Shown here piece after piece: positions 45,290-57,947 of a stretch of 64,000 bases of DNA (within the stretch, counting starts at the first letter, position 1; every line of letters begins with the position of its first letter). Below the pieces are notes generated by a model. It searched no databases and was not told the origin of the DNA. It was given only the letters and a program-made list of their open reading frames with translations. Source of the DNA: Anarhynchus alexandrinus (taxonomy: Eukaryota > Chordata > Aves > Charadriiformes > Charadriidae); NCBI GenBank assembly GCA_008711295.1, contig VUYV01000123.1, forward strand, positions 851,647-915,646. The letters run 5' to 3'. The position numbers were made by a program, and so were the translations under genes.

Positions 45290-48200
45290 ATACCCTAACA
45301 TAAATTTGAATTGAATTAGATCAGAGGCCATCAAAGCTGAACTTTGTTTTTGGAACACATGGAACACATTTAAGTCTGAGCGAAATTTAGTGAAGAACAA
45401 AATGTGTATTTAGAGTGGATTTTAATGTGCATGAAGAATATTACTTCAATAATTAAGAATGACAACGGACATAGTTCAATTATTGAGAAAGAATCAAAGA
45501 CTGATGTGATTTACAGAGCGTGGAAACGTGAGTCAATGAGGATAACTGTGGAGGGAATGTCAGAGGCAAAACTATACTAGTTTTCAAAGAAAACATGATT
45601 CTCCAGAAAATTACTAGGTCTGACTGTAGAGGTGAAGCTGGATTAGGTTTTTGTGTCAGGATCAACCCAAAGCAGACACATGGCACATGACAGAATTGGG
45701 CAATGTAAGCAACCTTGTCACCAGAAGTGAGGTGAAATAGCATTTGTACTTCAGACAGCAGAGAAGAAGGAATTGAAATATTGATACATATGTTTTTCAG
45801 AAATTGAAATCAAAACAGGCTGCATATTCCTCTCAAGGTCCCTCAGTAACATCAAAAGCATTCAGCTACTTCTTTCAATACTGTAGACCAGACCTCAGTG
45901 AAAAGGGTCTGGATCATTGAAGGAACTGGGCCAGGGAATGCTCATACCATTGTGCAGCTGTCAGAAGCTTTTGGTATCAACCACCATTTGTCTTGTGTTT
46001 AAAGTCAACAAAGCAAAACTCAAGGCATTTGTCTTGGGTTGTATATAAAACTGGTAGAATTTCTGCTGCTTGACCCTAACATATAAGCAAAAAGAAATAT
46101 CATTTTCATGTACTTTCTCTTTGATAGTCTTTCTTGGTTTCAGTGATTGTACTTATTTTCTCAGGAATAAATTATGATAGCAGGGTAAACTGGATTTCTC
46201 ACTGTCTTCAATATGTTTTAACCTTATCAAGAATGACCTGGACCAAGTCTCTAGTTTGTTTTGCTCCTGTCTCCCTTGATTTCTTTCTCTTTTCTTAGAT
46301 AATTTAACATGGACTATAGCTGTCCTTTACTGAAGTAGAGAAATCATTGTAAAAAACCAAGCAAAAATCCCCATGCTTTCAGTAGGATTACATGGGTTAA
46401 CCTTTGAAAAGACATAACTGAGAGTAAAAGGATGTGCGAGACCATCCTGAGGGGAACGTCTGGAAGTGCTGTCTTGCTGTGGGACAGGACAACCTTGAAA
46501 ATCTTTCCATATAAAGAATGCCACATCCTTTTGCTACACAGTGTTGCTTATTCTCCTAGCTACATTGTTCTTGCCTAATAAGCATAATGCAGAAAGAAGT
46601 CTTATCCATTTCCCAAGTTTTCCTTTTACTTCTGTGAAGCAACTTCCTGGAGTCCCTCAACATGGAAGAATTATAGTATTGTTTAGTTCTTATAGGGTAC
46701 CATTTAAAAGAAGTCTTTGAAAGCCTAAGCAACAAGTAAAAAATATTTTGTTTGGCTTTTCTTATTTTATTTTATTTTTATTCAAGGATAATTTTTATTT
46801 ACTTTGTGTTTAAAAAAGAATTCAAACATGATGAGGATGCAAAACTGTCATTTCATCTAGCAACATGGAAGATTAGAAGGCCGATGACTGGAAACTCATT
46901 TTTATTATGGACACTGTAAGCGCCTTAGCACCTTGGCATTAATTTTATCTCTGTCAAGAGAAAATGCCTTTGTTACAGTGTCTCTATTAAAATTCAAACC
47001 TCTGATCCTGTAAGCTTTCTAGAGTTTGGATTTTTTTTTTTTTTGTAGTACATTATGTGTTTTATAAAGCTCTATGGCTATTAGTGAAGCTAGACATATA
47101 TATACCTAAGCATTAATATTGTGAATTAATGTTATGGTTCACGGTATGCAACAGAATTCTCTGTATGCAAATATGTTAAATATTTGGTGGTTTCTACAAT
47201 TTGAAAAGAACTATTGTTGCAGTAATTAATTTCCAATGTCACCTACATGGTATACCTATACTTTGAAGATAATTGAGAATCAAATATGTTGGTTTTTTTT
47301 TAAGGTGAACTAATGATTTCTACCAACATACGTAATTTGATGTCAGTCTCCTTATTTATGATATCGTTACTACTGACATTTCTAGATGAAGTCTACCAGA
47401 GATGTATCTCAAAGATACAGAGATATTATATGTACTACTTTAAACTCAGGAACAACGTGTAAGTCTTTTTCTCATGTTTATTGCATTTTAAAAAGTATCA
47501 CTTTTTGGATCAGAGAGAATCATGACAAATTATCTTCTACAATGTGTTCTTCTGAGTTGAAATAAAAAAAAAAAGAGGTAGAGAAAACAACAATAAAACT
47601 AGTTTCTATCTAATTGGAGCAAATCATGAGAAATACATATTTTTTCAGAAGCAAACAAAAGCATAAAACAATTCCAGAGTTCTCTATGATGAATAAATAA
47701 CTGCTGATTCCAGCAATAATATTGGATGTTATCTCAGAAAGTCCAGGTAAGTATTTCTGTTTTCAAATTTTGCTGGTGGTTGTTAATTTCAAATAGTGTA
47801 TGTGCTGTGTGGGTCAATGTGATTGTGTCAGACTTACACATGAATCAGCCTTCTTCAGGTAGAGCCAGACTGTTCTGTAGTGCTAAATCACAGACGGAGG
47901 GAATGAAGATGAGCAGTGGATCACTGTCCATACTGCTTAACTGCTTAGCCTACTCTCTTACTCCACTTTGAACCCTTCCAACTATTTCATTTCAAAACAT
48001 ATATGCTTTAAAAGGTGTTTTATCTGAGGGGCTCTGTCGTTTCCCTGTATGAATTAAAACACACCTGTGGATGTTGAAAGTTCAAGCACTTTCCATACTT
48101 GAAAGTGAGTACTAGTAAAATCTAAGAGCTTCCCCTGACACAATGGTGGTCTGCACCAGTTATTATCCTAGACAATTTCTGGGCAATTCTTTGGGGAATT

Positions 48201-51200
48201 AGAGTATTTCAGTGACCATTTATGAATAATGGTCTGCAGTGTGCATACTAACAGAAGTCTGAGACATCTCATCCAGGTGACTTTGTTCCTTTGAACACTT
48301 TTCAAGGATATTTAATTTAGTAGCATAAGGATAGTCACTGAATCACAACCAGGTTGAATCTGGCAGCCCTCTCAAAAACATTCTGCAAATGATGAATGTT
48401 TTCCATGCAATAATTTTAGTATTAAATTACCTTAGAGACAGATTAATTCTTCAAGAGTGCACCTTTTTCTTTTTTTCCTCCCACTTGCATGTCCTAAACA
48501 GAAATCAGTGAGAATTTCATTGTAAAAAGTGTCTATAACTCAAATTAGCAAATTCTTCCAGTTTGGCTTGTTGTTCCCTGAACATACAGTACCCTCAGCA
48601 TTTCCCTCCATACTCAGAAAACTATATTCCAGGAAATATCATAGTGTGGCATGGATAATGGTATGTAATTTTAGGATTAAATTGTATCAAGCTTTTAAAA
48701 CAGTTTTTAAATCTTTGGGAACATTTTACACAGAAATCAAAAATCTGTCAGAAGATTATAAAACAGTATGCTGAAATTCTGTGTGCTGGAATCAGTAAAA
48801 GAAGTTAGTGTCTTCCTTTTGAGGTAAAATCACAGTATTTCAAAATCAATAAAAAATGTCTCATTAATTTTGCTATGGAGCCGAGAATATTTAGAAAATA
48901 AATACATTTTGGTATTAGGGTGACTTGTTCTAAATAAAAGTAAATCTCAGGGTAAGAATACATCTCTGAATAATAAAAAAGATATAGGAATGCAGTAGAA
49001 GCTTTCATAAAGTCAGCATAACTTATTGAACCAATTAGATTTACAAAAATGGGAATGTAGCTAATTGTTTCTGAAGGGTCAGCTCATCTGAAGGAAAAAT
49101 ACAAGAGAAAACCAAAAGATTAAAAAAAAACCCAACAGTATAGTTAACTTTTTTTGACTGTCTGCGATTACATTGAGCCGAGATGTAAGCTGGAAACTAG
49201 GAGTGAACGACCTGTAGACAGTATAGCCAAAACCTCCACACTTCAGTCTACAAGTACAACATTCAAGACACCTAAGAAATTGTAAGGCCAAAGGTAGAGA
49301 AGCACACAGGTATTTGAAACATTGTTACTCCTGATTGTTGGTTTTGAGCGGGTTATTTCATTTCCACTTTTTCACTGTCAGGTATAAGCAGAAATCCTGA
49401 CTCATAGGAAAGAGATTATGAATGGGTATGAGAAGCAAATGACTGATTCCTGATAAGTTCCTAGTCCTAGGTACATATCTTAGAACATATGTAATAGTGC
49501 TGCTACCAGAGTAAATATTTCCCTTGATAGAGAAACATAAAAGGTGGACAATGTAAAGTAATTATATCCATCATGAAATATATACAAGTTGTATTTGAAT
49601 GGGGCTTAATTGTACTATAAAATCTCAATTTTCTCAACTAAGTGAGCCACAGAACTTTAATGCAATGTGAAAAAAATAATTTGATGAAACTTATAAGAAA
49701 GACAGTATTTCCCTTTCTGGAATTTCCTTTGCTGAAATTGCTATGAGCTTTTTGTATGTTGGCCTTAATAAGGATAGGACAATTCACCTGAGAACAATAA
49801 GCGATTTTATTCATAATTTGTTAAGGGTTTTTTATTTTTTTATTTTATATTATAGTTTTCTTGCTGGAGTATACCTAAAGCAATACCTATATCTGGTGTC
49901 ATGGGTTCTTCTCTCATTCTTTTAGCTTTCCTGACATCAATGGACTAGTAGTTTTTGCAAGGAATTTGAAACATAATTGCCTCTATCAAACTAAAGAAAG
50001 AAAAATATATATTCCCTTCTTTACATTCATGGGCTATTGCTACTTTCATGAAAACTTTGAAGGTACAGTTGTGATATATTGTAGCAATTATGTAATGCTG
50101 CAATAGTGTACTGTGTAACAAAAAAGACTTGAAACAAAAGCCAGAAAACAGACTCATCCAGTCTGTTGCTCCTCGTTTCCCAAATAGTCTCCAATCACAA
50201 GAAGAAAGTTGTGTCCAAAGGTTCAATACATCACTAGGACTTTTCAACTGTGTGGAAAGGCACCTTGAATAGTTTGCAAGTATCTTTTCTATTAGATTTT
50301 ATTTATAGTTTATGACATTGTCTATGCAAACTTTAGTTTCATTTTAAATGGTCCAGTTGCTCAAAATAAGACAAATTTAAAAGTACAATATATCCCAGAG
50401 ACCCTTCAAATTGTCAGTATTTTCATATGAGGGACTTTCTTATTTTAAAGAAAGCCCAACTATTGAACCTCTGCTGACAACAGAGTAAACTCACCAAAAA
50501 TTGGAAGTAATTTCAAGTGACTTAGTAATTGTCCAGTACTCTCTAAGAAAAGCTGCACCCATTTGTTAAAGATTCAAGATTTGAAAAAGTGCCCTTCAGT
50601 TGTCTTTGCCACAACTCTTTGAGAGAATTTTTGTTTTGCTTTATTAGTTTGATAGAGTATCATGCTCAAAGTGATAATTAATAGTCTGGATATTCCTCTC
50701 AAAATAAATTAGCAATAAGTGTCATGAAGTCATTGAAATACAGTGAAGTATACCTGTAAGATGTGAATAAGACACAATAGTCCTTCTGGAAGTAATGTTC
50801 ACTGAAGTATAAATAAGGAAACTGAAAAAAATTGTGAAGATCATAGGGAACCCTTTATGCTTCCAAAATATGCTTTACTTGTTAGAGCAGCCAGATGCCA
50901 CTTAAGGAAAATAAAGCTTTCTTTTTGCATTTGGGATCAGGGAATGAGAGTCTGTATTTGTTTAGTTCTCTTAATTTTTATCCCTTGCTACAGATAGCCC
51001 TCTCTAAGTGCAGAAGTTGTTGTTTTACATTCAGTAATGTGCCTAAAAATATCCCGATAAAAAACAAACAAAACCAAAACAACAAAAAAACCCAAGCATA
51101 AATCTATTCTGTTCCCAGATTGTATATATTAACCAAAGTTAAGCCTACCCTTCCAAAATCTCATAGCAGAAGGATATTATTCATCATTTGGACTTCATTT

Positions 51201-53913
51201 AATTATTAAAATTATTATTACAAGTCACCATTTCCTTGCCTAAAAAATTAGGTCTAATTTTTGAAGTTTTATCTTGATTTCTCCCTAATCATATGACTCC
51301 ATAAATTTGATAAAAGCTTTGCAGAAAACAAAGAAGGAAAGTAAGCACAAAAATTCAGAAAATTCTTCAAAATACCCAAGCCAAGGCACCCTTGTGCCTT
51401 TAGGTAACTAAGTAAAGTTCAAATCTGTGAATACAGTTCACAGTATAAATTCTATAGGTTATGTCTCTCCCTGCAATGCCTGAAAAGGAAGTCAGAGTGA
51501 CCAAACTTCACTTGAAATATACTTTCCTTGCAAAGAGAAGGAACAGAAGTTTTATAAACAAACAAAAAATCCAAACAAACAAAAAGAACAGAACTGTGAG
51601 TCTAATAATTTCTTGACGACAGGGACAAGAACTTACAGGAGCGTGTGATGAGCCAGCTGCAGTCAGCACAGAGGCACAGGGCTACAGCTGCCACCATGCA
51701 CGTACTTGAGCTCCTTGAGACCCTTCTGGGTATTCTAGCCTGACCTTCCCCTGTCACTGCATCAGGATATAGGTCCCCCCTAAAGTCCATCTGTCATATC
51801 TGCCAGCTCTGCACAGTGTCCCAAAAGCCTCTAGAAGCCTGGATGTGGACAACTGAATCTTTGATCATGTGTATAACCCCTTGGGGTCCCTGACTGTCAT
51901 GATTAATGCTCAATTTTGCAATCTAAGAAAACGGTATATAATGTCATCTTGATGCCTTAGCATATCCTGCCTGGCCTCCAATTGTCCACCTACAAGATCA
52001 AGCATCTCCTGTAGGTTCTTTTTTGACAGGCTTACACAGCTGTCTTAGGTACCGAGGTTATCTCAAATGGTACTAGACACTTATATGTAGCAAATTAAGT
52101 AAGTTCTAAAACTTTATTGCTACAGGTTCTTAGATCTTGATCTTGCACGCGGACGCCTACTGTAAAGACACCTGAAAGTACATCTTTCAGCCTAAAGATG
52201 AACTGTAACCCAGGACTGTGTTCAAATATATGTCCTACAGGAGGGTTGTACCTTTCTGGAGAGAAAACTGGAGTCCAAGTAGAATACTTCTAAATGACCT
52301 CCATGCATGATCAGGCAGGGGAAAAAAAAAACCAAACCCAACAGAGAACAAAGGTGACAATATTTTGGAGTTTTATTATTTTTAATGAATCTTTGATGAA
52401 AATTTGTTTCTCAATCAGGTCTTCTCTAAAAGAAAATCCCTTTCTATTCTACTAAGAAATACAGCTGATTATGAAAGGAAGGAAACAACTAACACATGCC
52501 TTGAGGTTGAGTTATTTGTGCATCTAAAAAAACCAGAAGGAATGTTTAGAACTGTACAAGCCAATCAATCAGATCAAGGCTCACTTCAGCAGAAAGGAAA
52601 CCTTACAATGAGTGTGACTATAATATAATCTATGTTGTGTATAATATATCATATCTATGTAGCATAATTTAAAAATATTTCAGCATATCTTTTTTTGAAT
52701 AGTACAAGTTAATGTGGTTATCTTTCCAGTACTTAGAAACCTCCTACTGTAACTATATCATTTTTATGAAATATTTGCAAAACTAAAAAATTAGAAGCTG
52801 AATGTTACTCTTGAGTTTTGTGTAGGAACTGCAAGCAAGGTATATATTATTGGATGAACATTTTTACAGATCTTATTAGCATATAATTGAATGTTTCATT
52901 CATGACTGCACATGCAGGACCGTAAAACCCAACATGACCTCACTGATTTTTGGAATGGAGGCAGCAGAGCCTTTCTGCAGGATGCATTTATAATATAAAT
53001 GATTCATATGTCATTTTTCCAGTATAACTCTGAAAAGGTGCTACACTTCAGTGCCTTTATTGGAACCTTAGAGAATTTTATCTTCCCTTATGAATATCAC
53101 TTGTACATTTATCTAATTTACTCCCTATTCTGGTGTAGTTTCCTTAAGACCTTAAAAAATAAGTTGATTCTGAAGGATAGAATTTAGTAAAATTTAAACA
53201 ACACTTTTATGACAGAGAATTTTCATAATTACATTCAGAGCCAGGGTATCCAGAATCCTCCACTATGTGAGTTAATTATACAGTTTTATATGCATATATA
53301 CATGTATCTTGAGTTGCCAGTAATAGCATAGAAAATAAAATGAAAATATTTCAGACAGATGGAAAAGGGGAGTTATTAAAAAATTGGTTTAACGTGTATT
53401 TGTAACCTATATGTATTCTTAAAAGTTCTAAATAAAATTATAGTCCTGTTAAATTGGTCACTTCAATTTGTCTGGCAGTATTCTGACAAAGTTAGTAAAC
53501 CTTCAGTAACATTTGTTATGTTACATTTTGTTCATTGTTATTCTGCCTCTTTTGTGAGGACCATGACACTGCCAAATTTTCATCTTATCAGATTTGTAGA
53601 TTCTGTTTCATGTACATACACATAAAATACAGAACAATGTTGTTTTTGGCCTGAAGTTGTGTTCGTAGTATAAAAATGAACACAGAAAGCTAAAAAAGTA
53701 ACTAGGAGGCAGTGGTTATTTTGTTTTCTAAAGCGGAATGGTAAGTATCTTGTAAATACTTTAGAATTCACCTGCTAGAATAATACATTTGCCCTTGAAT
53801 ATACATTTACCCTTGAACCAGATAAGTCTTAGCTGTAATTTGGATGTCTTGAAAAGTTTGGACCAGGATAAGAATCCTTGTAGGTTCTCTTCAGACTTTT
53901 TGAGCAAATAGTC
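43743..53913. other. Unassigned repeat-poor DNA
   Basis: About 10 kb without a gene or recognisable dispersed element. It contains the A28 tract (45258-45285), TTTTA-type runs near 46762-46785, a T13 run (about 47031-47044) and a less AT-rich patch at 51640-51790 of unknown origin. Open frames such as 44993-45400 (minus) run across the A28 tract and are not believable genes. Confidence 0.5.
45258..45285. repeat. A28 homopolymer
   Basis: Twenty-eight A in a row, the longest homopolymer in the window. A retrocopied transcript inserted on the plus strand would end like this, but the preceding DNA holds no recognisable exon sequence. Confidence 0.98.
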
Positions 53914-56130
53914 ATTTCACAGGATCACACATCTCTTGTGCTGAGGAGCCCAGAACTGGTATGACCTCATCAGTGTTGAATAAAGGAGAAGGATCACTTG
54001 CCTCATCCTGCCGGCAGTGCTTTGCCTAATGCAGCTGAGGATACCATTAACCTTCTTTTTTGCAACAGCACTTTGCTGGCTCATGTTCAACCTGTTTCCA
54101 CCAGGACCCCCTGCTCCTTTTCTGCCAAGATGCTTTCCAGCCAGGTGGTCCCCAGCATATATCAGTGCATAGGGTTGTTCTTCCCCAGGTGCAACTCTTA
54201 GCATATCCCCTTGTTGAACTTCATAAGGCTCCTGTCCACCCATTTCTCCAGCCTGCCAAAGTCCCTCTGGATGGCAGCACAGTCCTCTGGCATATCAGCC
54301 ATTACCTCCAGTTTGGTGTCATCTGCAAACTTTCAAGGGCACATTCTACCCCATCATCTGGATCATTAATGTATCTGTGTTTCTTCTTGCCTTTCTTGAA
54401 GATAGGAGTGGCATTTTCTTTCCTCCAGTCCTCAGGCACTTCTTGCAGTTGCCATGACAAATCAAATATTGTCAAGGGTATCTTCGCAAGTACATCTCAG
54501 CACTCACCAAAGGTGCATCCTATCAGGACCCATGGACTTACGTATGTTTAGTTTGCTTTTGTGTTCCCTGACCCGATCCTCTTTCACCAAGGGTACATCT
54601 TCCTTGCTCGAACATTTCCCCTGGTTTCTGACCTGGGATTCCTGAATGCCAGTCTTGTTAGGAAAGACTGCAGCAAAGAAGGCATTCAGTACTTACGTCT
54701 TTTCCATGTCCTGTGTAACCTGGTCCCCTGTCTTGTTGAGCAATGGGCACACATTTTCCCTGGTTTTCCTTTTGTTGCCTATGCACTTACAGAAGCTTTT
54801 CTTGTCTTTGACATCCCTGGCCAGATTTAATTCCAGTTGGGCTGTAGCTTTCCTAACCTCATTCCTGGATGCTTGTGCCGTGTTTCTGTATTCCTCCCAG
54901 GTTACCTGTCCTTGTTTGCACCTTCTGTATCCTTCTTTTTTGTGTTTGAGCTTGGCCAGGAGCTCTTTGCTGGCAGGCCTCAGGCCTCCTGGCATTTTTT
55001 CTTGACTTCCTGTTCATTGGGTTGGACTGCTTTTGAGCTTAGAGAGGGTGATCCTTTAATATTAACCAGATTCCTTGGGCCCCTCTTCCCTTCAGGACCT
55101 GATCCCACGGGACTCTTCTGAGCAGATCTTTGAAGAGGCCAAAGTCCACTCTCCTGAAGTTCAGGGTTGTGGGCTTGCTTTTCACTCTCTTCCCTGTCCT
55201 CAGGATCCTGAACTCCACCATCTCATGGGCAAGGATGCCCATTGACCTTCATATCTACTATGAGCCCTTACTTTTTGGTGAGTGTGAGGTCCAGCAGAGC
55301 ACCTCTCCTCATTGGGTTCTCTGTCACCTGGTGGTGGATGTTATCATCAGTGCATTCCAGGAACCTCCTGGATTGCTTATGCTCTACTGTGTTGTCCCTC
55401 CAACAGGTATCGCGGTGGTTGAAGTCCCTCATGAAGACCAGGGTCTATCGGGGTGGTTGAACTCTGCTGTGAGGTCCAGGGCCTGTGATCATGAGACTCT
55501 TTCTATCTGCCTGTAGGGACCCTCATCCCATTCTTTGTGGTCAGGTGGCCTGTAGCAGAAACCCACATAATGTCACTTGTGCCTGTCCTTTCTTTAGTCG
55601 TAACCCATAAATTTTCTATCAGCTCCTTTTCCACACCCAGGCAGAACTCCATGTACTCCAGCTGCTCTCTCACATAAAAGGCAATACCCCCTCCTCATGT
55701 CCCCTGCTTGTCCTTCCTAAAAACCCTCTGTCCCTCCATTGCAACACTCCAGTCATGGGAACCATCTCACCACATCTCCATGATCCCAACAAGACCATAG
55801 CCCTATGACTGTACTCAGATCTTTGACTCATTGTGTTTATTCCCCGTACTGTGTATATTAGTATACAGGCACTTAAGAGGGGCACCGCAACATGTTCCCA
55901 GATAAGAGTTTGGGGGATTTGTCCACAGTGGTGTCTTGTAGGCACCTCCTTGCCCACATGAGGGTTCTGGAGGTTACTCTACATAAGCTCCATTTTGTTG
56001 ACTTTGTGATCCCTTCGCTTTGCACCACCCCATGACCGTTGCTCAACAAACCTGTCCATCGCTCCCTCACAGCACTGCTGGTTGCCATCTTCCTCCCCAG
56101 TCATTCCTAGTTTAAAGCCCTCCTAATGAA
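53914..56130 (-). mobile_element. CR1 LINE, long copy with internal deletions
   Basis: Read on the minus strand from 56130: 5' region 'ttaggagggctttaaacta', then endonuclease-domain coding, then the linker between endonuclease and reverse transcriptase, then only the start of the reverse transcriptase (VPEDWRKENATPIFKKGKKK, about 54385-54440). The frame then jumps directly to NDPDDGVECAL (about 54330-54370), which normally lies after the SGVPQGS motif. The core palm motifs are therefore deleted. The thumb region continues to FWAPQHKRC (about 53920-53950) and goes straight into a 'tcacaggatcac' tail, so the C-terminus and UTR are also missing. Dead copy, about 2.2 kb. Confidence 0.92.
54380..56100 (-). 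pseudogene. CR1 ORF2 pseudogene, endonuclease plus linker
   Basis: Recognisable parts on the minus strand, N to C: a GRTSRGHEEGVLPFM block (about 55670-55720); the DFNH-type endonuclease region (about 55390-55450) and RRFLECxDDN region (about 55340-55375), both seen with frameshifts; HEMVEFRILR and FGLFKDLLRRVPWD (frame 55039-55242); and the linker frame 54693-54995 with [40 protein letters not shown] and [20 protein letters not shown]. The endonuclease would nick target DNA, but stops and frameshifts disable it. Confidence 0.85.
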
Positions 56131-56279
56131 GTCAAACATTCTTTCTGAAATGAAAACAAAAAAATAAAATCAGAAAAGTTGAATTATTTTCTGGCTATAT
56201 TTATTTAGTTGCAGATGCTGAAAAAGAAGTTGGATCATTTCTTCTACCCCCATAACTGCATATAGTTCATCACTAAATC

Positions 56280-56829
56280 ATAATTTTTCTTCATATTAGG
56301 TTGCACATGGCGCTGTTTCAAATTTGTGACCAAAACAGTGCTGATAACACAGGGATGTTTTAACTGTTGCTGAGCAGTGCTTACACAGCATCAAGGCCTT
56401 TTTTACTTCTCATGTGGCTCCACCAGCAGGCAGGCTGGGGGTGCACGAGAAGTTGGGTGGGTAAACAGCTGGCACAGCTGACCCCAACCGACCGAAGGGA
56501 TATTTGACACCATGTAATGCCATGCTCAGCAATAAAAGCTGCATAAAGAAGGATGCCTGGAGCTTGTCTTCCCAAGTGACTGTTACACGTGACGAAGCCC
56601 TGCTTTCCTGGAAATAGTTAAACACCTGCCTGCCAATAGGAAGTAGTGAACGAATTCCTTATTTTGCTTTGCTTACTCACACAGCTTTTGCTTTACCTAT
56701 TAAACTGTCTTTATCGCAAGCCACAAGTTTTCTGTCTTTCACCTTTCCAATACTCTCTCCACCCCCTTGTGGGAGAGTGAGCAAGAGGCTGTGAGGGGCT
56801 GAGCTGTCTAGTGGGACTAAGCCATGACA
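56280..56829 (+). mobile_element. Solo LTR, avian ERVK-like, 5' end degraded
   Basis: It aligns with the LTR at 35910 from 'taatttttcttcat' onward: 'aatttgtgaccaaaacag', 'gttgctgagcagtgcttaca', 'ggcaggctgggggtgcacga', 'cagctggcacagctgacccc', core promoter ATGCTCAGCAATAAAAG, 'cctattaaactgtctttatc' (poly(A)/R region), and the end 'gtgggactaagccatgaca'. The first 20-40 bp of the LTR are missing or too mutated to see. No target duplication could be set. No viral coding sequence is adjacent. The minus-strand frames at 56381-56625 and 56677-56961 are antisense chance frames. Confidence 0.88.
56522..56537 (+). promoter_or_regulatory. LTR core promoter block ATGCTCAG-CAATAAAA
   Basis: The same arrangement as 36158-36180. 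The CRE-like site upstream has decayed to TAATGCCA. Confidence 0.5.
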
Positions 56830-57947
56830 ACACTCTTTCAACTGTCTTAGACAAGCTCTCTCTCTTCCCCACTCCCTATTTCTGTTCCTTGAGAAAAGTT
56901 CAAGAGAATCTGTGCAAGAAATGTTAGGAACATTGGTGACAATAGAGGGAAAATAAAACATTATGTAGAGATGCTTATTCTACCCCATTATTTATTCTGT
57001 TCAAAGACTTCAGGTTTCATTTTCCTCAACTTTTCATTTACTATATCATTATTTGCTAATTTATTATTACTTTTTTGTGAATTTTTTAAAAACTATTTTT
57101 TTTTTTTTTTAGGATTTGTAAGTAACCAGAAAGGAACATGTTTTCACAAAATATAGTATCCACAAAAGGTAAATCTAGTTTTTAATTAAGGAAAAGCATA
57201 TCAAGTTCTTTATTCCACATACTTCTCATGTTTTGTTCTTCTGAGCTTTCCTGATTGAACCTGTCCACCTCTGCAATTCACAAACATTTGTTTCCCAAAT
57301 GTGCATATTTCACATTAATTTGTCAAGGTTCTAAGAAACCATCTATCTGAAGGATGGAGAATTCACTTTAATTGCTTGGCATTTCACAGAGATTCTTTGT
57401 TCTTTGATCTGTCTCCTTTTCAGAGATCAAGTATATATAAAATGTGATCTGTATTCCTGCAGGTCATGATATATCTAGTCATGTTTTTTTAACAGTCTGC
57501 ATTAGGAAACAAAAAGTTTTACCATGCATACCATATATGTAAATTACTAAAGATTATCCTAATGTGTTTTTGCATTTGTGCTTGCGTTTTGCATATGAAG
57601 AAAATAAATTGTGGAATATAAATGGAAAGCAATGCTCCTTATCTGTTTGTGGTTAGTGTGAATGTTTAGAATGATAAAGTATCTGCTTTTGACCAGTACC
57701 AAAAGCTCTGATGCAAAGACTATTGAAGTTAGCGAATGTCAGCATCAAGGGAGTCTGTAGTCTATTCTAATAACATAGGCTTGTCAGCAAACTGCAAATG
57801 CAACCATTGTGGATCACGAACTTATGTCTGGAGTTAAGTCTTTATATAACTTCATTTCAGAGGCAGGAAAAAAATGCAATATGCTCAGCGAAATTAGCAA
57901 CCTAATGTTGGACACTTTTGAAATTAGAAGCTAGATGTTTTAAGACA
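56830..57947. other. Unassigned AT-rich non-coding DNA
   Basis: No gene recognised. It contains a T14 run (about 57097-57110) and otherwise AT-rich unique sequence. Confidence 0.6.

Noticed and set aside
54060..54551. 163-residue plus-strand frame
   Set aside because: It is antisense to CR1 ORF2. The minus strand carries the recognisable CR1 protein.
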